Shown here: piece after piece, positions 8,216 to 20,303 of the stretch
Layout of the letters: each line of letters begins with the position of its first letter
How positions within the stretch are numbered: position 1 is the first letter of the stretch
NCBI RefSeq assembly: GCF_003966695.1
Contig: NZ_AP018827.1
Coordinates: 992,001 to 1,056,000, forward strand
Direction: 5' to 3'
Length of the DNA: 64,000 nucleotides
Source: Asticcacaulis excentricus
GTDB taxonomy: Bacteria; Pseudomonadota; Alphaproteobacteria; Caulobacterales; Caulobacteraceae
The notes under the pieces: generated by a model
The model's input: only the letters and a program-made list of their open reading frames with translations
Told to the model about the DNA's origin: nothing
Databases searched by the model: none
Program-made: the position numbers and the translations under genes

Positions 8216-9061
8216 ATGAGAGCCCGCGCCCCCGAAAAACCAAAGACCCCCGCCGCCTTCCTGCTGATGGCGCTGGCCGCCGTGTGGATGGCGCTGGTTA
8301 TCGTCCTGCCGCTGGTCAATGTGCTGGCCGAAGCCTTCAAACAAGGCGTTCAGCCCTACCTGTCGGCGATCGTACAGCCCGACGCCCTCAGCGCCATCCG
8401 TCTGACCCTGACGGTCGCCGCCATCGCCGTGCCGCTCAATGCCGTCTTCGGCATAGCGGCGGCGTGGTGCGTGACGCGCTTTGACTTTGCGGGTAAGGGG
8501 CTGTTGCTGTCGGTGCTCGACCTGCCCTTTACCATCTCGCCAGTCATTTCGGGCATGGTGTGGGTACTGTTGTTCGGCGCGCACGGCTGGTTCGCCAGCG
8601 TGCTCGAAGCCAGCAATATCAAAATCATCTACGCCCTGCCCGGCCTCGTTATCGCCACCGTGCTGGTCACCCTGCCCTTCGTAGCGCGTGAGTTGATCCC
8701 GCTGATGCAGGATCAGGGTACGGACGAAGAAATCGCTGCGGTGACGCTGGGGGCTTCAGGCTGGGATGTCTTCTTTCGCGTGACTCTGCCCAATATCAAA
8801 TGGGCCCTGACCTATGGCGTGCTTCTGTGTACGGCGCGGGCCATGGGCGAATTCGGCGCGGTGTCGGTGGTGTCGGGCCATATCCGCGGCCTGACCAACA
8901 CCCTGCCCCTGCACATCGAAGTGCTGTACAACGAATATGACAGTGTGGGGGCCTTCGGGGCCGCGACGCTGCTGGCCGGTCTGGCGCTCGTGACGCTGGT
9001 CCTGAAAACCCTGCTGGAATGGCGCTTCGGTGACGAACTGGCCGCCAACCGCCGCCACTGA
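8216..9061 (+). CDS. cysW: Sulfate ABC transporter permease CysW
   Basis: Second permease of the sulfate importer, 281 residues with about six transmembrane helices. The EAA-type coupling region reads [19 protein letters not shown] followed by [15 protein letters not shown], the CysW hallmark. It lies between cysT (2 nt) and cysA (11 nt) in one operon. Confidence 0.95.
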   Translation: MRARAPEKPKTPAAFLLMALAAVWMALVIVLPLVNVLAEAFKQGVQPYLSAIVQPDALSAIRLTLTVAAIAVPLNAVFGIAAAWCVTRFDFAGKGLLLSVLDLPFTISPVISGMVWVLLFGAHGWFASVLEASNIKIIYALPGLVIATVLVTLPFVARELIPLMQDQGTDEEIAAVTLGASGWDVFFRVTLPNIKWALTYGVLLCTARAMGEFGAVSVVSGHIRGLTNTLPLHIEVLYNEYDSVGAFGAATLLAGLALVTLVLKTLLEWRFGDELAANRRH

Positions 9062-9072
9062 TTGAGCTTTAT

Positions 9073-10107
9073 ATGTCCTTAGTCGTCAAAAACATCACCA
9101 AACGCTTCAGCGACTTCGCCGCGCTCAACGACGTGTCGTTCGAAGCCCAGCCGGGCGAATTTCTGGCCCTGCTCGGTCCGTCGGGTTCGGGCAAGACGAC
9201 GCTTTTGCGCCTGCTGGCCGGGCTCGACCGTCCGGATACGGGCCGTATCGACTTCGACGGCCTCGACTATCTGACGCTGTCGGCGCGCGACCGTCGCGTC
9301 GGCATGGTGTTTCAGTCCTACGCCCTGTTCCGCCACATGACCGTGGCGCAGAACATCGCCTTTGGCCTCAATGTGCGCCCCTCCAAAGACCGCCCGTCCA
9401 AGGCCGAGATTCAGGCCACGGTGCAGCGCCTTCTGAAACTGATCCAGCTCGAAGACCTCGGTAAGCGCTACCCCAGCCAGCTTTCGGGCGGTCAGCGGCA
9501 GCGTGTGGCGCTGGCGCGCGCTCTGGCCATCAATCCACGTATCCTGCTGCTCGATGAACCCTTCGGCGCGCTCGATGCGCTGGTGCGCAAAGATCTGCGC
9601 CGCTGGCTGCGCCGCATCCACGATGAAACGGGCGTCACCACCCTCTTCGTTACCCACGATCAGGAAGAGGCGCTCGACCTCGCCGACCGCGTGGTGGTGC
9701 TGAAAGACGGTCAGATCGAACAGATCGGCAAGCCGCTGGAGCTTTATCGCCACCCGCAATCGGCCTTTGTCTTCGATTTTCTCGGCACGTCCAATCAGGT
9801 GCCGGCCAGCCTGTCGGACGGGGTGGCCGACTTCGGCGGCTTCAGCGCCCCGGTCGTCAGCCCCAAGGCGCTCAGCGGCGCACAGACCGTGCGCTTTCGC
9901 CCTTTCGATACGCACCTGCACCGCGAGGGGCCGGGTTTTGAAGCGAAGGTGCTGTCCCTCCTGCCCGCCGGGGCCAATCTGCGTCTGGAGCTTCAAAGTC
10001 CAACGGGGCAGGTGTTTGAAACCCAGCACGCCCACGACTCAGAGGCCTCAGACCTGCGCCTGAACGACACGGTCTATCTGCGCCCGTCCAAGGTCTATGC
10101 GTTTTAG
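9073..10107 (+). CDS. cysA: Sulfate ABC transporter ATPase CysA
   Basis: Powers sulfate import. In its 344 residues, Walker A is GPSGSGKT (35-42), the Q-loop is FQSYALF, the signature is LSGGQ (137-141), Walker B is ILLLDEP with D161/E162, and the switch is [12 protein letters not shown]-terminal TOBE-like regulatory extension covers about residues 240-344. Last gene of the operon; no strong terminator was seen in the 66 nt before the convergent gene. Confidence 0.95.
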   Translation: MSLVVKNITKRFSDFAALNDVSFEAQPGEFLALLGPSGSGKTTLLRLLAGLDRPDTGRIDFDGLDYLTLSARDRRVGMVFQSYALFRHMTVAQNIAFGLNVRPSKDRPSKAEIQATVQRLLKLIQLEDLGKRYPSQLSGGQRQRVALARALAINPRILLLDEPFGALDALVRKDLRRWLRRIHDETGVTTLFVTHDQEEALDLADRVVVLKDGQIEQIGKPLELYRHPQSAFVFDFLGTSNQVPASLSDGVADFGGFSAPVVSPKALSGAQTVRFRPFDTHLHREGPGFEAKVLSLLPAGANLRLELQSPTGQVFETQHAHDSEASDLRLNDTVYLRPSKVYAF

Positions 10108-10173
10108 CGCTATCCCCTTAGAGGCGGTGCGAAAGACAGGGTAGGGTGAGATCGGCAAACCTTGCCGTAGAAG

Positions 10174-10827
10174 CTATCTGATCAGTTCGCTTTTCACCGT
10201 GACCGTGCCGTTGGCCGGGGTGAACGTCATCCGAAAATCGTGTTTGACGTCGCAAAGGGCCATTGACCAGATTTCGCTCCAGCCCCCTGTTTCCGGACGA
10301 CCTTCGATCCGCGTGTCGTAGAGGAGTGGGAGTTGCTGACAATTGTCAGGCCCCTTCGCCCTACGCATCGCCTGCATGGCGTCAAAAGCCAGGCTTGAGG
10401 CCTTGAACTGTGCGTCAATCGAGGCAATGGTTTCGCCGTCTCTCAGGAAGTCCATATTGGGCAGCGTATTGCGGCGATCGTGCCACGCAAGAAAATTATG
10501 GCGATAGGTTTTCCCGCAACCTCTCACCACAACCTTTTCCTTGACCGCGATAAGTATGTCTTCCCCCGCGCCAGACATGGCTTCGTTAGTAAAAAAATCT
10601 ATAGATGACCGGTTGTTAGGCAATACAAACGGCTCAAACCCGTCCGAAATATAGGTGACTTCAGAACAGTTGCCAAAGACCCACTCCCGCCGCACAGTGA
10701 TGCCATCAAGGTTCAGATATTGCTCCAGCTTGGCCTTATATGCGGGCTGTCCGTATCTGCCGGTCAAAATCTCCGGCCGGTCGCCTAAGCCCGTAATAAC
10801 AACTGCCGCTACCGCCAAACCCAGCAT
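10174..10827 (-). CDS. Putative secreted protein of unknown function
   Basis: 217 residues if started at the ATG at 10827, which has GGGGAG 8 nt upstream; a GTG at 10836 overlaps that site and is less likely. A short hydrophobic N-terminus (MLGLAVAAVVITGLG) looks like a signal peptide. Cysteines at scattered positions (NCSEV, RGCGKT, DNCQQL, LCDVK) could form disulfides in the periplasm. No family recognised. It is convergent with cysA and divergent from the cobalamin riboswitch, without evident partners. Confidence 0.75.
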   Translation of the reverse strand: MLGLAVAAVVITGLGDRPEILTGRYGQPAYKAKLEQYLNLDGITVRREWVFGNCSEVTYISDGFEPFVLPNNRSSIDFFTNEAMSGAGEDILIAVKEKVVVRGCGKTYRHNFLAWHDRRNTLPNMDFLRDGETIASIDAQFKASSLAFDAMQAMRRAKGPDNCQQLPLLYDTRIEGRPETGGWSEIWSMALCDVKHDFRMTFTPANGTVTVKSELIR

Positions 10828-11022
10828 CTGTGCCACTCCCCTGCGCCATCAACCCGCAACACTATGACAGTAGCAGGGCGGGTCGATACCACAAAAACGG
10901 TAGGTTGCCTTTGGCGGAGCACAGCCTGTCAAACCGCGTCCTAAGCGCCACACTTGTCTTTATACACGCGCACCGCGCTTGACCTTCTCCCCCTGCTCCC
11001 CTACCCCCGACCCTGTGCAGAC

Positions 11023-11180
11023 GGTGCCGCAGAGATGCGGCTTAAAAGGGAAGCAGGTGTAAGGCCTGCGCTGTCCCCGCAACTGTAAGCGTCGAGTGTT
11101 CCGCCATACGCCACTGGTTGTTTCTGAACCGGGAAGGCGGCGGAACACGCCTGAGACGTGAGCCAGGAGACCTGCCCCTG
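11023..11180 (+). ncRNA. Cobalamin (adenosylcobalamin) riboswitch
   Basis: All landmark blocks of the B12 riboswitch are present in order: GGTGCCGC near the 5' end, AAAAGGGAAGCAGGTG, the core CTGTCCCCGCAACTGTAAGC (B12-box-like region, 11071-11090), GCCACTGG, CCGGGAAGGCGG, and GTGAGCCAGGAGACCTGCC closing the structure. When cobalamin is bound such elements switch off transport genes. It lies 120-140 nt before the BtuB-like receptor gene. Confidence 0.95.
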
Positions 11181-11298
11181 CTGTCGTCCTTCGCGTGGTC
11201 GGGGTGTGCCACAAGAGCGGATAAGCCTTTTTAACCGGAGGCCTTCCTCAGAGACGATTCGTGGTGCGCGCCGGTCCGTCCGGGGCGCTCGTCCTGTT

Positions 11299-13146
11299 GT
11301 GAATAGGCATAAGACCTTGAAAACTCTCCTTTGCGGCGTTGCGTTTGCCGCTCTCCTCACCTCGCCTGCGCTGGCCGAAGATGCCCCGCAGGAGGTGATC
11401 GTCACCCTCACCCGCGAACCGGTGGCCCTGTCCAAGGTGGGGCAGAGCGTCACCACGTTTGACGCCGCCGCCATAGAACGCAGTCAGTCGGTCTATCTGA
11501 AAGATCTGATCGCTCTCACCCCATCCGTCTCCATCGCTCAGACCGGCGGTCCCGGTCAGGCCGGCACGGCGCGCTTTCGCGGGGCCGAAAGCGACCGCAG
11601 CCTGTTCATCGTCGATGGCGTGAAGCTGGGCGACCCGTCGATGATCGGCGGCGGGCTGAACCTCGGCCTGCTGGCACTGAATGATGCCGAGCGCGTCGAA
11701 ATCTTGCGCGGCCCGCTTTCGACCCTGTGGGGCTCTCAGGCCATCGGCGGGGTGGTGTCGGTGACGACCCGCGCGCCCCAGGCCCCATTTGAGGCGCAAG
11801 GCTCCCTCGAAGGCCTGGATGAATACGTCGTGGGCAAGGCCGGTATCGGCGGCAAGACGGGCCCACTGAGCTGGCGTCTGGCGGCGTCCTATATCGACGA
11901 TGACGGGGTGTCGTCGCTGCGCGGCGGGGCGGAAAAGGACGGCTTTACGCAAAAGCACCTCAACGCCTACGTCCACTACGCCCTGAGCGACACTTCGGGC
12001 CTGCGCGCCCGTCTGGCCCGCACCGAAAGCGACTACGATTTCGACGGTTATAATGCGGCATTCCAACTGGCCGACACCCGCGACACCGGTTTTCAAAACG
12101 AAAATCTGGCCAGCCTCGGCTACTACACTCAGGCCTTTGACGGCGCGCTGAAGCAGACCTTCACCCTGAGCTACAGCACGACGAAGCGCTCGACCTCTGA
12201 CCTCGCCAACGCCACCGCCTATCCGTTCGAAGGCCGTCAGACCAGCTTTGACTACACCGGGGCTCTGGCCCTGTCGGAGACGTCCAAACTGGTCTTCGGC
12301 GCGTCGAGCGAGCGCTCGAAAGCTATTGCCTCCGGCCTCAACAAGCGTGTCACCCTTAACGGCCTGTTCGCACAACTGCGTCAGGACGTGACGCCCGCCC
12401 TGACGGTGAACGCCAGCCTGCGCTATGATGACCATTCGGTCTTTGGCGGCAACACCATCGCTCAGGTCGCCGTGGCCTATGCCCTGTCGCCCTCTCTCGT
12501 CCTGCGCAGCAGCCTCGGTCAGGGCTTCAAAGCCCCCAGCCTCTATCAGCTCTATGACGGCTGGTCAGGTAATCTCAAGCTCAAGCCTGAGGAAGCAACC
12601 AATCTCGATGTCGGCGTCGATTATTATGGCACGAACGACAGCCGCATCGGTGTCTCGCTGTTCGGGCGCAAGACCGACAACCAGATCGACTATGACATGT
12701 CGTCCTTCCGCTATGGCAATATCGCCCGCACCAAGGCCTATGGCATCGAGTTGGAAGGCGAGACAAGGCTGACCCAAAGCGTTCGTTTGTCGGGCAATTA
12801 CAGCCACATCATCGCCCGCGACGACGCCCGTTCGAGCTCTACCTTCCGCAACGATCTGGGCCGTGCGCCGCGTCATCTGGCCAATGCCAGCGTCGAATGG
12901 CAGGCGACGGAGGCGCTCGAACTGGGGGCCTCTGTCCGCTATGCGGGCAAGTCGTTCGAGAACATCTACAATACCCGGCGACTGGACGCCTACACCCTGC
13001 TCGACCTGCGCGCCAGCTATGCGCTGAACGACACGGTGGCGCTCTTCGGGCGCATCGAAAACGCCAAGGACGAAGACTATGAAACCGCCGCCAACTATGG
13101 CTCGGTCGGTCGCCGCCTATGGCTGGGCGTACGCGCCAAGTATTGA
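11299..13146 (+). CDS. btuB: TonB-dependent vitamin B12 receptor, BtuB-like
   Basis: Outer-membrane beta-barrel that imports cobalamin with energy from TonB. About 615 residues: a signal peptide (KTLLCGVAFAALLTSPALA), a TonB box EVIVT just after it, a plug domain (about residues 40-150, RFRGAESDRSLFIVDGVKLGDPS) and a barrel ending in aromatic-rich WLGVRAKY. No ATG fits the start: GTG 11299 or TTG 11317 (AGG 9 nt upstream) are the candidates. Longer starts would run into the riboswitch. The riboswitch makes cobalamin the likely substrate. Confidence 0.9.
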   Translation: MNRHKTLKTLLCGVAFAALLTSPALAEDAPQEVIVTLTREPVALSKVGQSVTTFDAAAIERSQSVYLKDLIALTPSVSIAQTGGPGQAGTARFRGAESDRSLFIVDGVKLGDPSMIGGGLNLGLLALNDAERVEILRGPLSTLWGSQAIGGVVSVTTRAPQAPFEAQGSLEGLDEYVVGKAGIGGKTGPLSWRLAASYIDDDGVSSLRGGAEKDGFTQKHLNAYVHYALSDTSGLRARLARTESDYDFDGYNAAFQLADTRDTGFQNENLASLGYYTQAFDGALKQTFTLSYSTTKRSTSDLANATAYPFEGRQTSFDYTGALALSETSKLVFGASSERSKAIASGLNKRVTLNGLFAQLRQDVTPALTVNASLRYDDHSVFGGNTIAQVAVAYALSPSLVLRSSLGQGFKAPSLYQLYDGWSGNLKLKPEEATNLDVGVDYYGTNDSRIGVSLFGRKTDNQIDYDMSSFRYGNIARTKAYGIELEGETRLTQSVRLSGNYSHIIARDDARSSSTFRNDLGRAPRHLANASVEWQATEALELGASVRYAGKSFENIYNTRRLDAYTLLDLRASYALNDTVALFGRIENAKDEDYETAANYGSVGRRLWLGVRAKY

Positions 13147-13156
13147 GACCGATGAT

Positions 13157-13215
13157 AGGATTTGAAACCAAATCCTTACGGTCTATATAGGGGGCCTCCA
13201 TCGACCGAGGCCCCC
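13157..13215 (+). promoter_or_regulatory. Two hairpins before pepP, the second masking the RBS
   Basis: The first hairpin, AGGATTTG (13157-13164) with CAAATCCT (13169-13176), follows btuB and may end it, although it lacks a T tract. The second, GGGGGCCTC (13190-13198) with GAGGCCCCC (13207-13215), has a 9-bp stem that ends 3 nt before the ATG of the next gene. GAGG at 13207-13210 is the only plausible Shine-Dalgarno and is buried in that stem. Confidence 0.6.
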
Positions 13216-13218
13216 ACC

Positions 13219-15051
13219 ATGACCGCCGATACCGCCCATGCCTTTCAGACCTACAGCGTCACCACCCATCCGTCGCAGGGCGTGACCCACGTCGCCGCGC
13301 TGCGGGCGCAGTTTGCCGGTCTCGGTATCGACGGCTTTATTATCCCGCACGAAGACGAGCACCAGAACGAATATCTACCCGACGCCAATGAGCGTCTGGC
13401 CTGGGTATCGGGTTTTACCGGCTCCGCCGGTGCAGCCCTGATCCTCAAAGAGCAAGCCATCCTGTTTGCCGATGGCCGCTACACCCTGCAATCGCGCGAA
13501 CAGACCGATCCCTCGGTGTTCGCGGTCGTTGATTTCACTGCCACCGCCATCGCCGAACAGATCGCCGCTCAGCCGCGCGGCCGCGTCATCGGCTATGATC
13601 CGCGCCTGCACAGCCCGGCGGCCCTGAAGGCGCTGCAACTGGCGGCCACCAGCGTCGGCGTCACGTTGAAAGCCGTGGATAAAAACCCCATCGACCTCGC
13701 CTGGGGGGCGGCGCGCCCGGCTCAGCCGATGACACCGGTGGTGCCACAACCGCTGCAATTTGCAGGCGTCACGTCGGGTGACAAGCGCGCCAAGCTGGCC
13801 GAAAGCCTGCGTCAGAAGGGCGTGGCCGCCGCTCTGATCACCGCACCGTCGTCTATCGCGTGGCTGTTCAATGTGCGCGGCGGCGACGTCATCCGTTCGC
13901 CCCTGCCGCTGGCGCAGGCCCTGCTCAAGGCCGACGGCACGGCAGAACTGTTCCTCGAACCGGCCAAGGTCACGGACGGTTTGGACGAATGGCTGGGCAA
14001 TGAGGTGGCGCTGAAGACGCCCACGGACATCCCGGCGGCGCTGACGGCCCTGTCCGGTCAGGGCGTGCTGGTCGATCCCAACTGGTCCTCGGCCTGGTGG
14101 GTGCAGGCCATCGAAGGCGCCGGGGCCACCTCCGTTCCGGGCGACGACCCATGCCTTGTCCCGCGCGCCTGCAAAAACGCCGCAGAAATCGCCGGGACCA
14201 CCGAAGCCCATATCCGCGACGGGGCCATCCTCAGCGAATTTCTCTACTGGGTGGCCACCGAGGCGCAAGCGACCCTGCCGTCCGAAATCGAAGTGGCGCA
14301 AAAGCTGGAGTCCCTTCGCATCGCGTCGGGTTTGGTCAAAGACCTCAGCTTCGACACCATTTCCGGCTTTGGCCCGCATGGGGCCCTGCCGCATTACCGC
14401 GTCACCGAACAGAGCAATATCCGCATCGCACCCGGCAATCTGCTGCTGGTCGATTCCGGGGGGCAGTACGTCGATGGCACCACCGATGTCACCCGCACCA
14501 TGGCCATCGGCACGCCGAGCGCCGAACACAAACGCATGTTCACCCTGGTGCTTAAGGGGCACATTGCGCTGGCCACCATCCGCTTCCCGGCCGGCACGAC
14601 CGGCACGCATCTTGATGTGCTCGCGCGGCAGTTCCTGTGGAACGCCGGGTTCGACTACGACCACGGCACGGGCCACGGCGTCGGTGTTTATCTGGGGGTA
14701 CACGAAGGCCCGCAGCGCATCGCCAAGGCGCTCAATGCCTATGCTCTGCAACCCGGCATGATCGTCTCCAACGAGCCGGGCTTCTATAAGGCCGGTGACT
14801 TCGGCATCCGTATCGAGAACCTGCAATACGTCACCGAAGCGGCCCCCATCGCCGGGGGTGAACGCCCGATGCTGGGCTTCAAGAACCTGACCTGGGCACC
14901 GATTGATCGCAGCCTGATTGAGGTGTCGCAGCTCAGCGAGGCCGAGCGCCGCTATATGGACGATTACCATGCGGAGGTGCTGCGCCTGCTGTCGCCGCGC
15001 GTAAAACCGGAGGTGGCAGACTGGCTCAAAACCGTCTGCGCGCCCTTATAA
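13219..15051 (+). CDS. Aminopeptidase P (Xaa-Pro aminopeptidase), three-domain type
   Basis: M24B metallopeptidase that removes an N-terminal residue before proline. It has 610 residues from the ATG at 13219, much longer than E. coli PepP (~440), and matches the eukaryote-like XPNPEP1 layout: two creatinase-like N-terminal domains, then the pita-bread catalytic domain. The five dinuclear-metal ligands are all visible: D412, D423, H486, E519 and E533 (in VDSGGQYVDGTTDVTRT, GHGVGVYLGVHEGP, NEPGFY and RIEN). Intact, cytosolic, not clearly in an operon. A hairpin covers its ribosome-binding site. Confidence 0.93.
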   Translation: MTADTAHAFQTYSVTTHPSQGVTHVAALRAQFAGLGIDGFIIPHEDEHQNEYLPDANERLAWVSGFTGSAGAALILKEQAILFADGRYTLQSREQTDPSVFAVVDFTATAIAEQIAAQPRGRVIGYDPRLHSPAALKALQLAATSVGVTLKAVDKNPIDLAWGAARPAQPMTPVVPQPLQFAGVTSGDKRAKLAESLRQKGVAAALITAPSSIAWLFNVRGGDVIRSPLPLAQALLKADGTAELFLEPAKVTDGLDEWLGNEVALKTPTDIPAALTALSGQGVLVDPNWSSAWWVQAIEGAGATSVPGDDPCLVPRACKNAAEIAGTTEAHIRDGAILSEFLYWVATEAQATLPSEIEVAQKLESLRIASGLVKDLSFDTISGFGPHGALPHYRVTEQSNIRIAPGNLLLVDSGGQYVDGTTDVTRTMAIGTPSAEHKRMFTLVLKGHIALATIRFPAGTTGTHLDVLARQFLWNAGFDYDHGTGHGVGVYLGVHEGPQRIAKALNAYALQPGMIVSNEPGFYKAGDFGIRIENLQYVTEAAPIAGGERPMLGFKNLTWAPIDRSLIEVSQLSEAERRYMDDYHAEVLRLLSPRVKPEVADWLKTVCAPL

Positions 15052-15143
15052 AGGCTTTATATCCGGCAAAATCAGAACGACCTGCGCCCTTATCCGGCCG
15101 GTCGTAAGGTGTCCCCGTAGCCATTAGTCTGCGGAGGGACACC

Positions 15144-15398
15144 ATGCCTGCCAGCACCGTTTTTCAACCCGCCACCGACACCTTCGGTAAATTCACCGTT
15201 TCGCATAGCCCGGCACGCGCCCTGTCGCCCGAAGCCGAAGCGCGCAAGGCCGCCCGCAGGCATTTCCTGATCGGGACGGGCTTTGTTGCCGGACTAATCG
15301 CTCTGTTCGGGATGGTATCGCTGGCCGACCGCACCCTGTTCCCCGAACCGCAACTGACGGCGCAGGAACAGGCCTATTTCGCGACCGCGATGGATTGA
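15144..15398 (+). CDS. Small single-pass membrane protein, hypothetical
   Basis: 84 residues with a clear start behind GCGGAGGGACACC. The N-terminal half is polar, residues 41-60 (FLIGTGFVAGLIALFGMVSL) form one transmembrane helix, and a short C-terminal tail ends in YFATAMD. RKAARRH before the helix suggests an N-inside orientation. No family recognised. It stands alone and ends 3 nt before the convergent ligA stop. Confidence 0.75.
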   Translation: MPASTVFQPATDTFGKFTVSHSPARALSPEAEARKAARRHFLIGTGFVAGLIALFGMVSLADRTLFPEPQLTAQEQAYFATAMD

Positions 15399-15400
15399 TC

Positions 15401-17503
<2,103 letters not shown>

Positions 17504-17507
17504 TTAT

Positions 17508-17532
17508 CCCTCCCCTGAGATCAGGGGGGAGG
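17508..17532. repeat. CCTCCCCTGA-type palindrome between recN and ligA
   Basis: CCTCCCC and GGGGGGAGG flank TGAGATCA, forming a hairpin in the 46-nt recN-ligA gap. Similar CTCCCC(C)TGA...TCAGGGG blocks occur at 42046-42178 between cobT and cobS. It lies on the transcribed leader of ligA. Confidence 0.6.
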
Positions 17533-17540
17533 CTATGCCT

Positions 17541-19250
17541 TTACCCCTTCACCAGCGCGATCGCGGCGGCGCGGGCTTCGGGGGTGATTTCGGCGCCCGA
17601 CAACATGCGGGCCAGTTCTTCCAGCGTCTCATCCTTACTCAGTTCGACGACGCGCGAGCGCATCCCCTCACCGGCATCGGCCTTGGAAACCTTCAAATGC
17701 TGATCGCCGCGTGCAGCCACCTGCGGCGAGTGGGTGACGACGATCACCTGAGAGCGCTGGGCCAGCTTACGCAGGCGCAGCCCCACGGCATCGGCCACGG
17801 CACCACCCACGCCCTGATCGACCTCGTCAAAGATCATCACCGGACCGGCCGCGTCTTCGCCGCCGCGCGTGGACAGAGCCGCCTTGAGCGCCAGGGCAAA
17901 GCGCGCGAGTTCGCCACCCGACGCAATGGCCGCCATCCCCCCCCAGTCGGCACCGGGATTGGTGCGAACCTCGAACGTAATCACATCGCCGCCCGCAGCA
18001 CCGTACTTTTCAGGCTCCAGCGGGCGGATCGCCACGCGGAAGGCCGCCTTGTCGAGCTTAAGCGGCACCAGTTCGGCCATGACGGCGGCGCTCAGCGCCT
18101 CACCCGCCGCCAGACGCTTCTGCCGCAGGGTTTCGACCGCCGCATAGAAGGCCTGCTCCGCCGCGGCAATCGCCGCCGCCAGCTTTTTCAGCTCGGCATC
18201 GGCGTCTTCGATACGCCCCAGAGACTGGGCGATCTCGGCGCGTTTTTTGGGCAGGTCCTCGACCAGAATATTCAGCTTACGCGCCATGGCCCGCAGAGCG
18301 AACAGACGCTCCTCAACGCGGTCCAGCTTGCCCGGCTCCACGTCCAGCGCATCGGCCGCCGCGTCCATCAGGGCCAGCGCCTCATCGGCGGCAATCAGGG
18401 TGCGGTCGAGCGCTTCGGCGGCATCGGAAAGCGCCTTGAGTACCGCATGGCCCTCCCCTGCCCCGGCCTGCTGTGCGCGCGTGCGGGCGTGATCGAGGGC
18501 GCGGAAGGCCTTGGACAGGCGCTGCGACAACTGATCGCCGCCGACCGTGGTGCGCGCCTCATTGATGTCTTCCAGCGCCCGCTCAGAAGCCCCCAGAAGC
18601 GCCCGGTCAGACGCCAGTTGCGCCTCCTCATCCGGCAGCGGGTTGAGGCGGTCCAGTTCCTGAAGCCGCAGGGTCAGTTCTTCGATTTCGGCCGTCGCAT
18701 TGTCGGATTGCCGCTTGAGGTCGCGGTACTGATCGCGCAGGGCCTTAAGCGTGCGGAAAGCCGCCGCCGTGGCCGCCAGCGCCCCCTCACACCCGCCATA
18801 GGCATCGAGCATGGCTCCGTGCGTGCGCGGATCGAGCAGGCCGACCGTCTCATGCTGACCATGCACTTCCAGCAGGCCGTCACCCAGCGCCTTGAGCACG
18901 CTGACCGAGACCGACTGATCATTGACGAAGGCCTTGGAGCGCCCGTCACGGCTGACCACCCGGCGCAGCAGCAAGGGCTCACCGGGCTCTACGGCCAGCC
19001 CCTTGTCTTCGAGAAATTCATAAAGCGGGTGCCCGGCGGCCAGATCGAACTCAGCCGTGACCGAGGCCTGCGGCGCACCGGCACGGATCAACCCCGCATC
19101 GCCGCGCGCACCGGTGGCCAGACCCAGACTGTCGAGAATGATGGATTTGCCGGCCCCGGTTTCACCGGTGAGTACCGAAAGGCCCTGCCGGATATCGAGA
19201 TCCAGCCGATCAACGAGCACAACGTCTTGAATAGACAGGCGTGTGAGCAT
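17541..19250 (-). CDS. recN: DNA repair protein RecN
   Basis: SMC-like ATPase that acts in double-strand break repair. Within 569 residues: Walker A GETGAGKS (29-36), a long central helical/coiled-coil region (about 150-370), the signature IASGGELARFALALK, and Walker B VMIFDEVDQGVGG. The DNA-binding heads come together through the N- and C-terminal parts. It lies downstream of bamD (52 nt) and upstream of ligA, the order usual for Caulobacterales. A long open frame on the opposite strand is only a shadow of its GC-rich codons. Confidence 0.97.
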   Translation of the reverse strand: MLTRLSIQDVVLVDRLDLDIRQGLSVLTGETGAGKSIILDSLGLATGARGDAGLIRAGAPQASVTAEFDLAAGHPLYEFLEDKGLAVEPGEPLLLRRVVSRDGRSKAFVNDQSVSVSVLKALGDGLLEVHGQHETVGLLDPRTHGAMLDAYGGCEGALAATAAAFRTLKALRDQYRDLKRQSDNATAEIEELTLRLQELDRLNPLPDEEAQLASDRALLGASERALEDINEARTTVGGDQLSQRLSKAFRALDHARTRAQQAGAGEGHAVLKALSDAAEALDRTLIAADEALALMDAAADALDVEPGKLDRVEERLFALRAMARKLNILVEDLPKKRAEIAQSLGRIEDADAELKKLAAAIAAAEQAFYAAVETLRQKRLAAGEALSAAVMAELVPLKLDKAAFRVAIRPLEPEKYGAAGGDVITFEVRTNPGADWGGMAAIASGGELARFALALKAALSTRGGEDAAGPVMIFDEVDQGVGGAVADAVGLRLRKLAQRSQVIVVTHSPQVAARGDQHLKVSKADAGEGMRSRVVELSKDETLEELARMLSGAEITPEARAAAIALVKG

Positions 19251-19301
19251 GGAAACCCTGACGAAAAAGCCGTGAGTCGGCTCACGGCTGTTTCTCTCAG
19301 A

Positions 19302-20210
19302 TTACATCGGGTTGATGCGGCTTAGCCAGCTCTTTTTCTCTTTTTGTTCTTTTTTCGCCGGTTTGGTTTTTTCGGCAACCGGCAGCGGCTTGATGTCCAT
19401 CGGTTGCCCGCGTTCCTGCATCAGCTTGTAGGCCGCGTTGTACCAGCGGTCGCCCGCATAGTTATAACCCAGAACCGCCGCATTGCGGTTGGCTTCGTCG
19501 GTAACGCCCATCATCAGATTGGCTTCGACAAGGCGATAGAGGGCTTCAGGCGTGTGCGAGGTCGTCTGATAGCGGGTGATAACCGTCTTGAAGCGGCCAA
19601 TGGCGGCCAGAGGCTGGTTTTGCGCCAGATAGAAACGGCCGATTTCCATTTCCTTGCCCGCCAACTGGTCATAGACCATGTCGAGCTTGACCTGGGCGTC
19701 GCGCGCATATTCAGTACCCGGATAGCGCTGCACGATTTCACGCAGATAGGCTTGCGCCGTTTCGGTATAGGCCTGATCCCGGCCCACATCGACGATCTGC
19801 TCGAAATAGTTGATGGCCCGCATATAGTAGGCATAGGGGGTCAGGGGCGAGCCCGGATAGAGCTTGATGAACCGTTCCGCCGCCGCCGTCGATTCGTTAT
19901 AATCGTTGGCCTGATAGTGGGCGTAGATTTCCATGATGATCGAGCGGCGCGACCATTCCGAATAAGGGTGCTGACGCTCCACCTCTTCGAAATAATCCAC
20001 CGCTTCGTTCCAGCTCTTTTCATCCAGACGCTGCATACCGGTATTGTAGAGCGCCTCGACCGGGCGCTCCTCATACACGAGGCGCGTGCGTTGCTTGGGC
20101 TTACCGGCGCAGGCCGTGAGGGCCACAGCCGCCAGCGCCGTCAGCAGCAGAAGCTTTGCCGAGGTCTTGCCGAAGGAGGGAGAAGCGGTCGAAGTCGTAT
20201 AGGCCGGCAC
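19302..20210 (-). CDS. bamD: Outer-membrane assembly lipoprotein BamD
   Basis: Essential part of the BAM complex that inserts beta-barrels. 302 residues from a GTG start (AGGA upstream). The signal peptide ends in the lipobox LTAC with C34 as lipid anchor. Tetratricopeptide-like repeats follow (about 45-260), including YNTGMQRLDEKSWNEAVDYFEEVE and GSPLTPYAYYMRAINYFEQI, and the C-terminal tail is lysine-rich. It sits between lpxC and recN. Confidence 0.95.
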   Translation of the reverse strand: MPAYTTSTASPSFGKTSAKLLLLTALAAVALTACAGKPKQRTRLVYEERPVEALYNTGMQRLDEKSWNEAVDYFEEVERQHPYSEWSRRSIIMEIYAHYQANDYNESTAAAERFIKLYPGSPLTPYAYYMRAINYFEQIVDVGRDQAYTETAQAYLREIVQRYPGTEYARDAQVKLDMVYDQLAGKEMEIGRFYLAQNQPLAAIGRFKTVITRYQTTSHTPEALYRLVEANLMMGVTDEANRNAAVLGYNYAGDRWYNAAYKLMQERGQPMDIKPLPVAEKTKPAKKEQKEKKSWLSRINPM

Positions 20211-20303
20211 GATAAATCCTCATCAGGCCGGTCAGTCGCCCGGCAGTCTTAACGCTTTATGGAGGATAGCTCTACAACGGCGCGCCACAAACGCCAACAG
20301 GTT

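Noticed and set aside
11158-11298. An upstream GTG start for the BtuB-like protein at 11158
   Set aside because: It lies inside the conserved 3' part of the cobalamin riboswitch and would place 47 non-conserved residues before the signal peptide.
13375-14970. A 531-codon minus-strand frame opposite aminopeptidase P
   Set aside because: Antisense shadow of the metallopeptidase, no family features and no ribosome-binding site.
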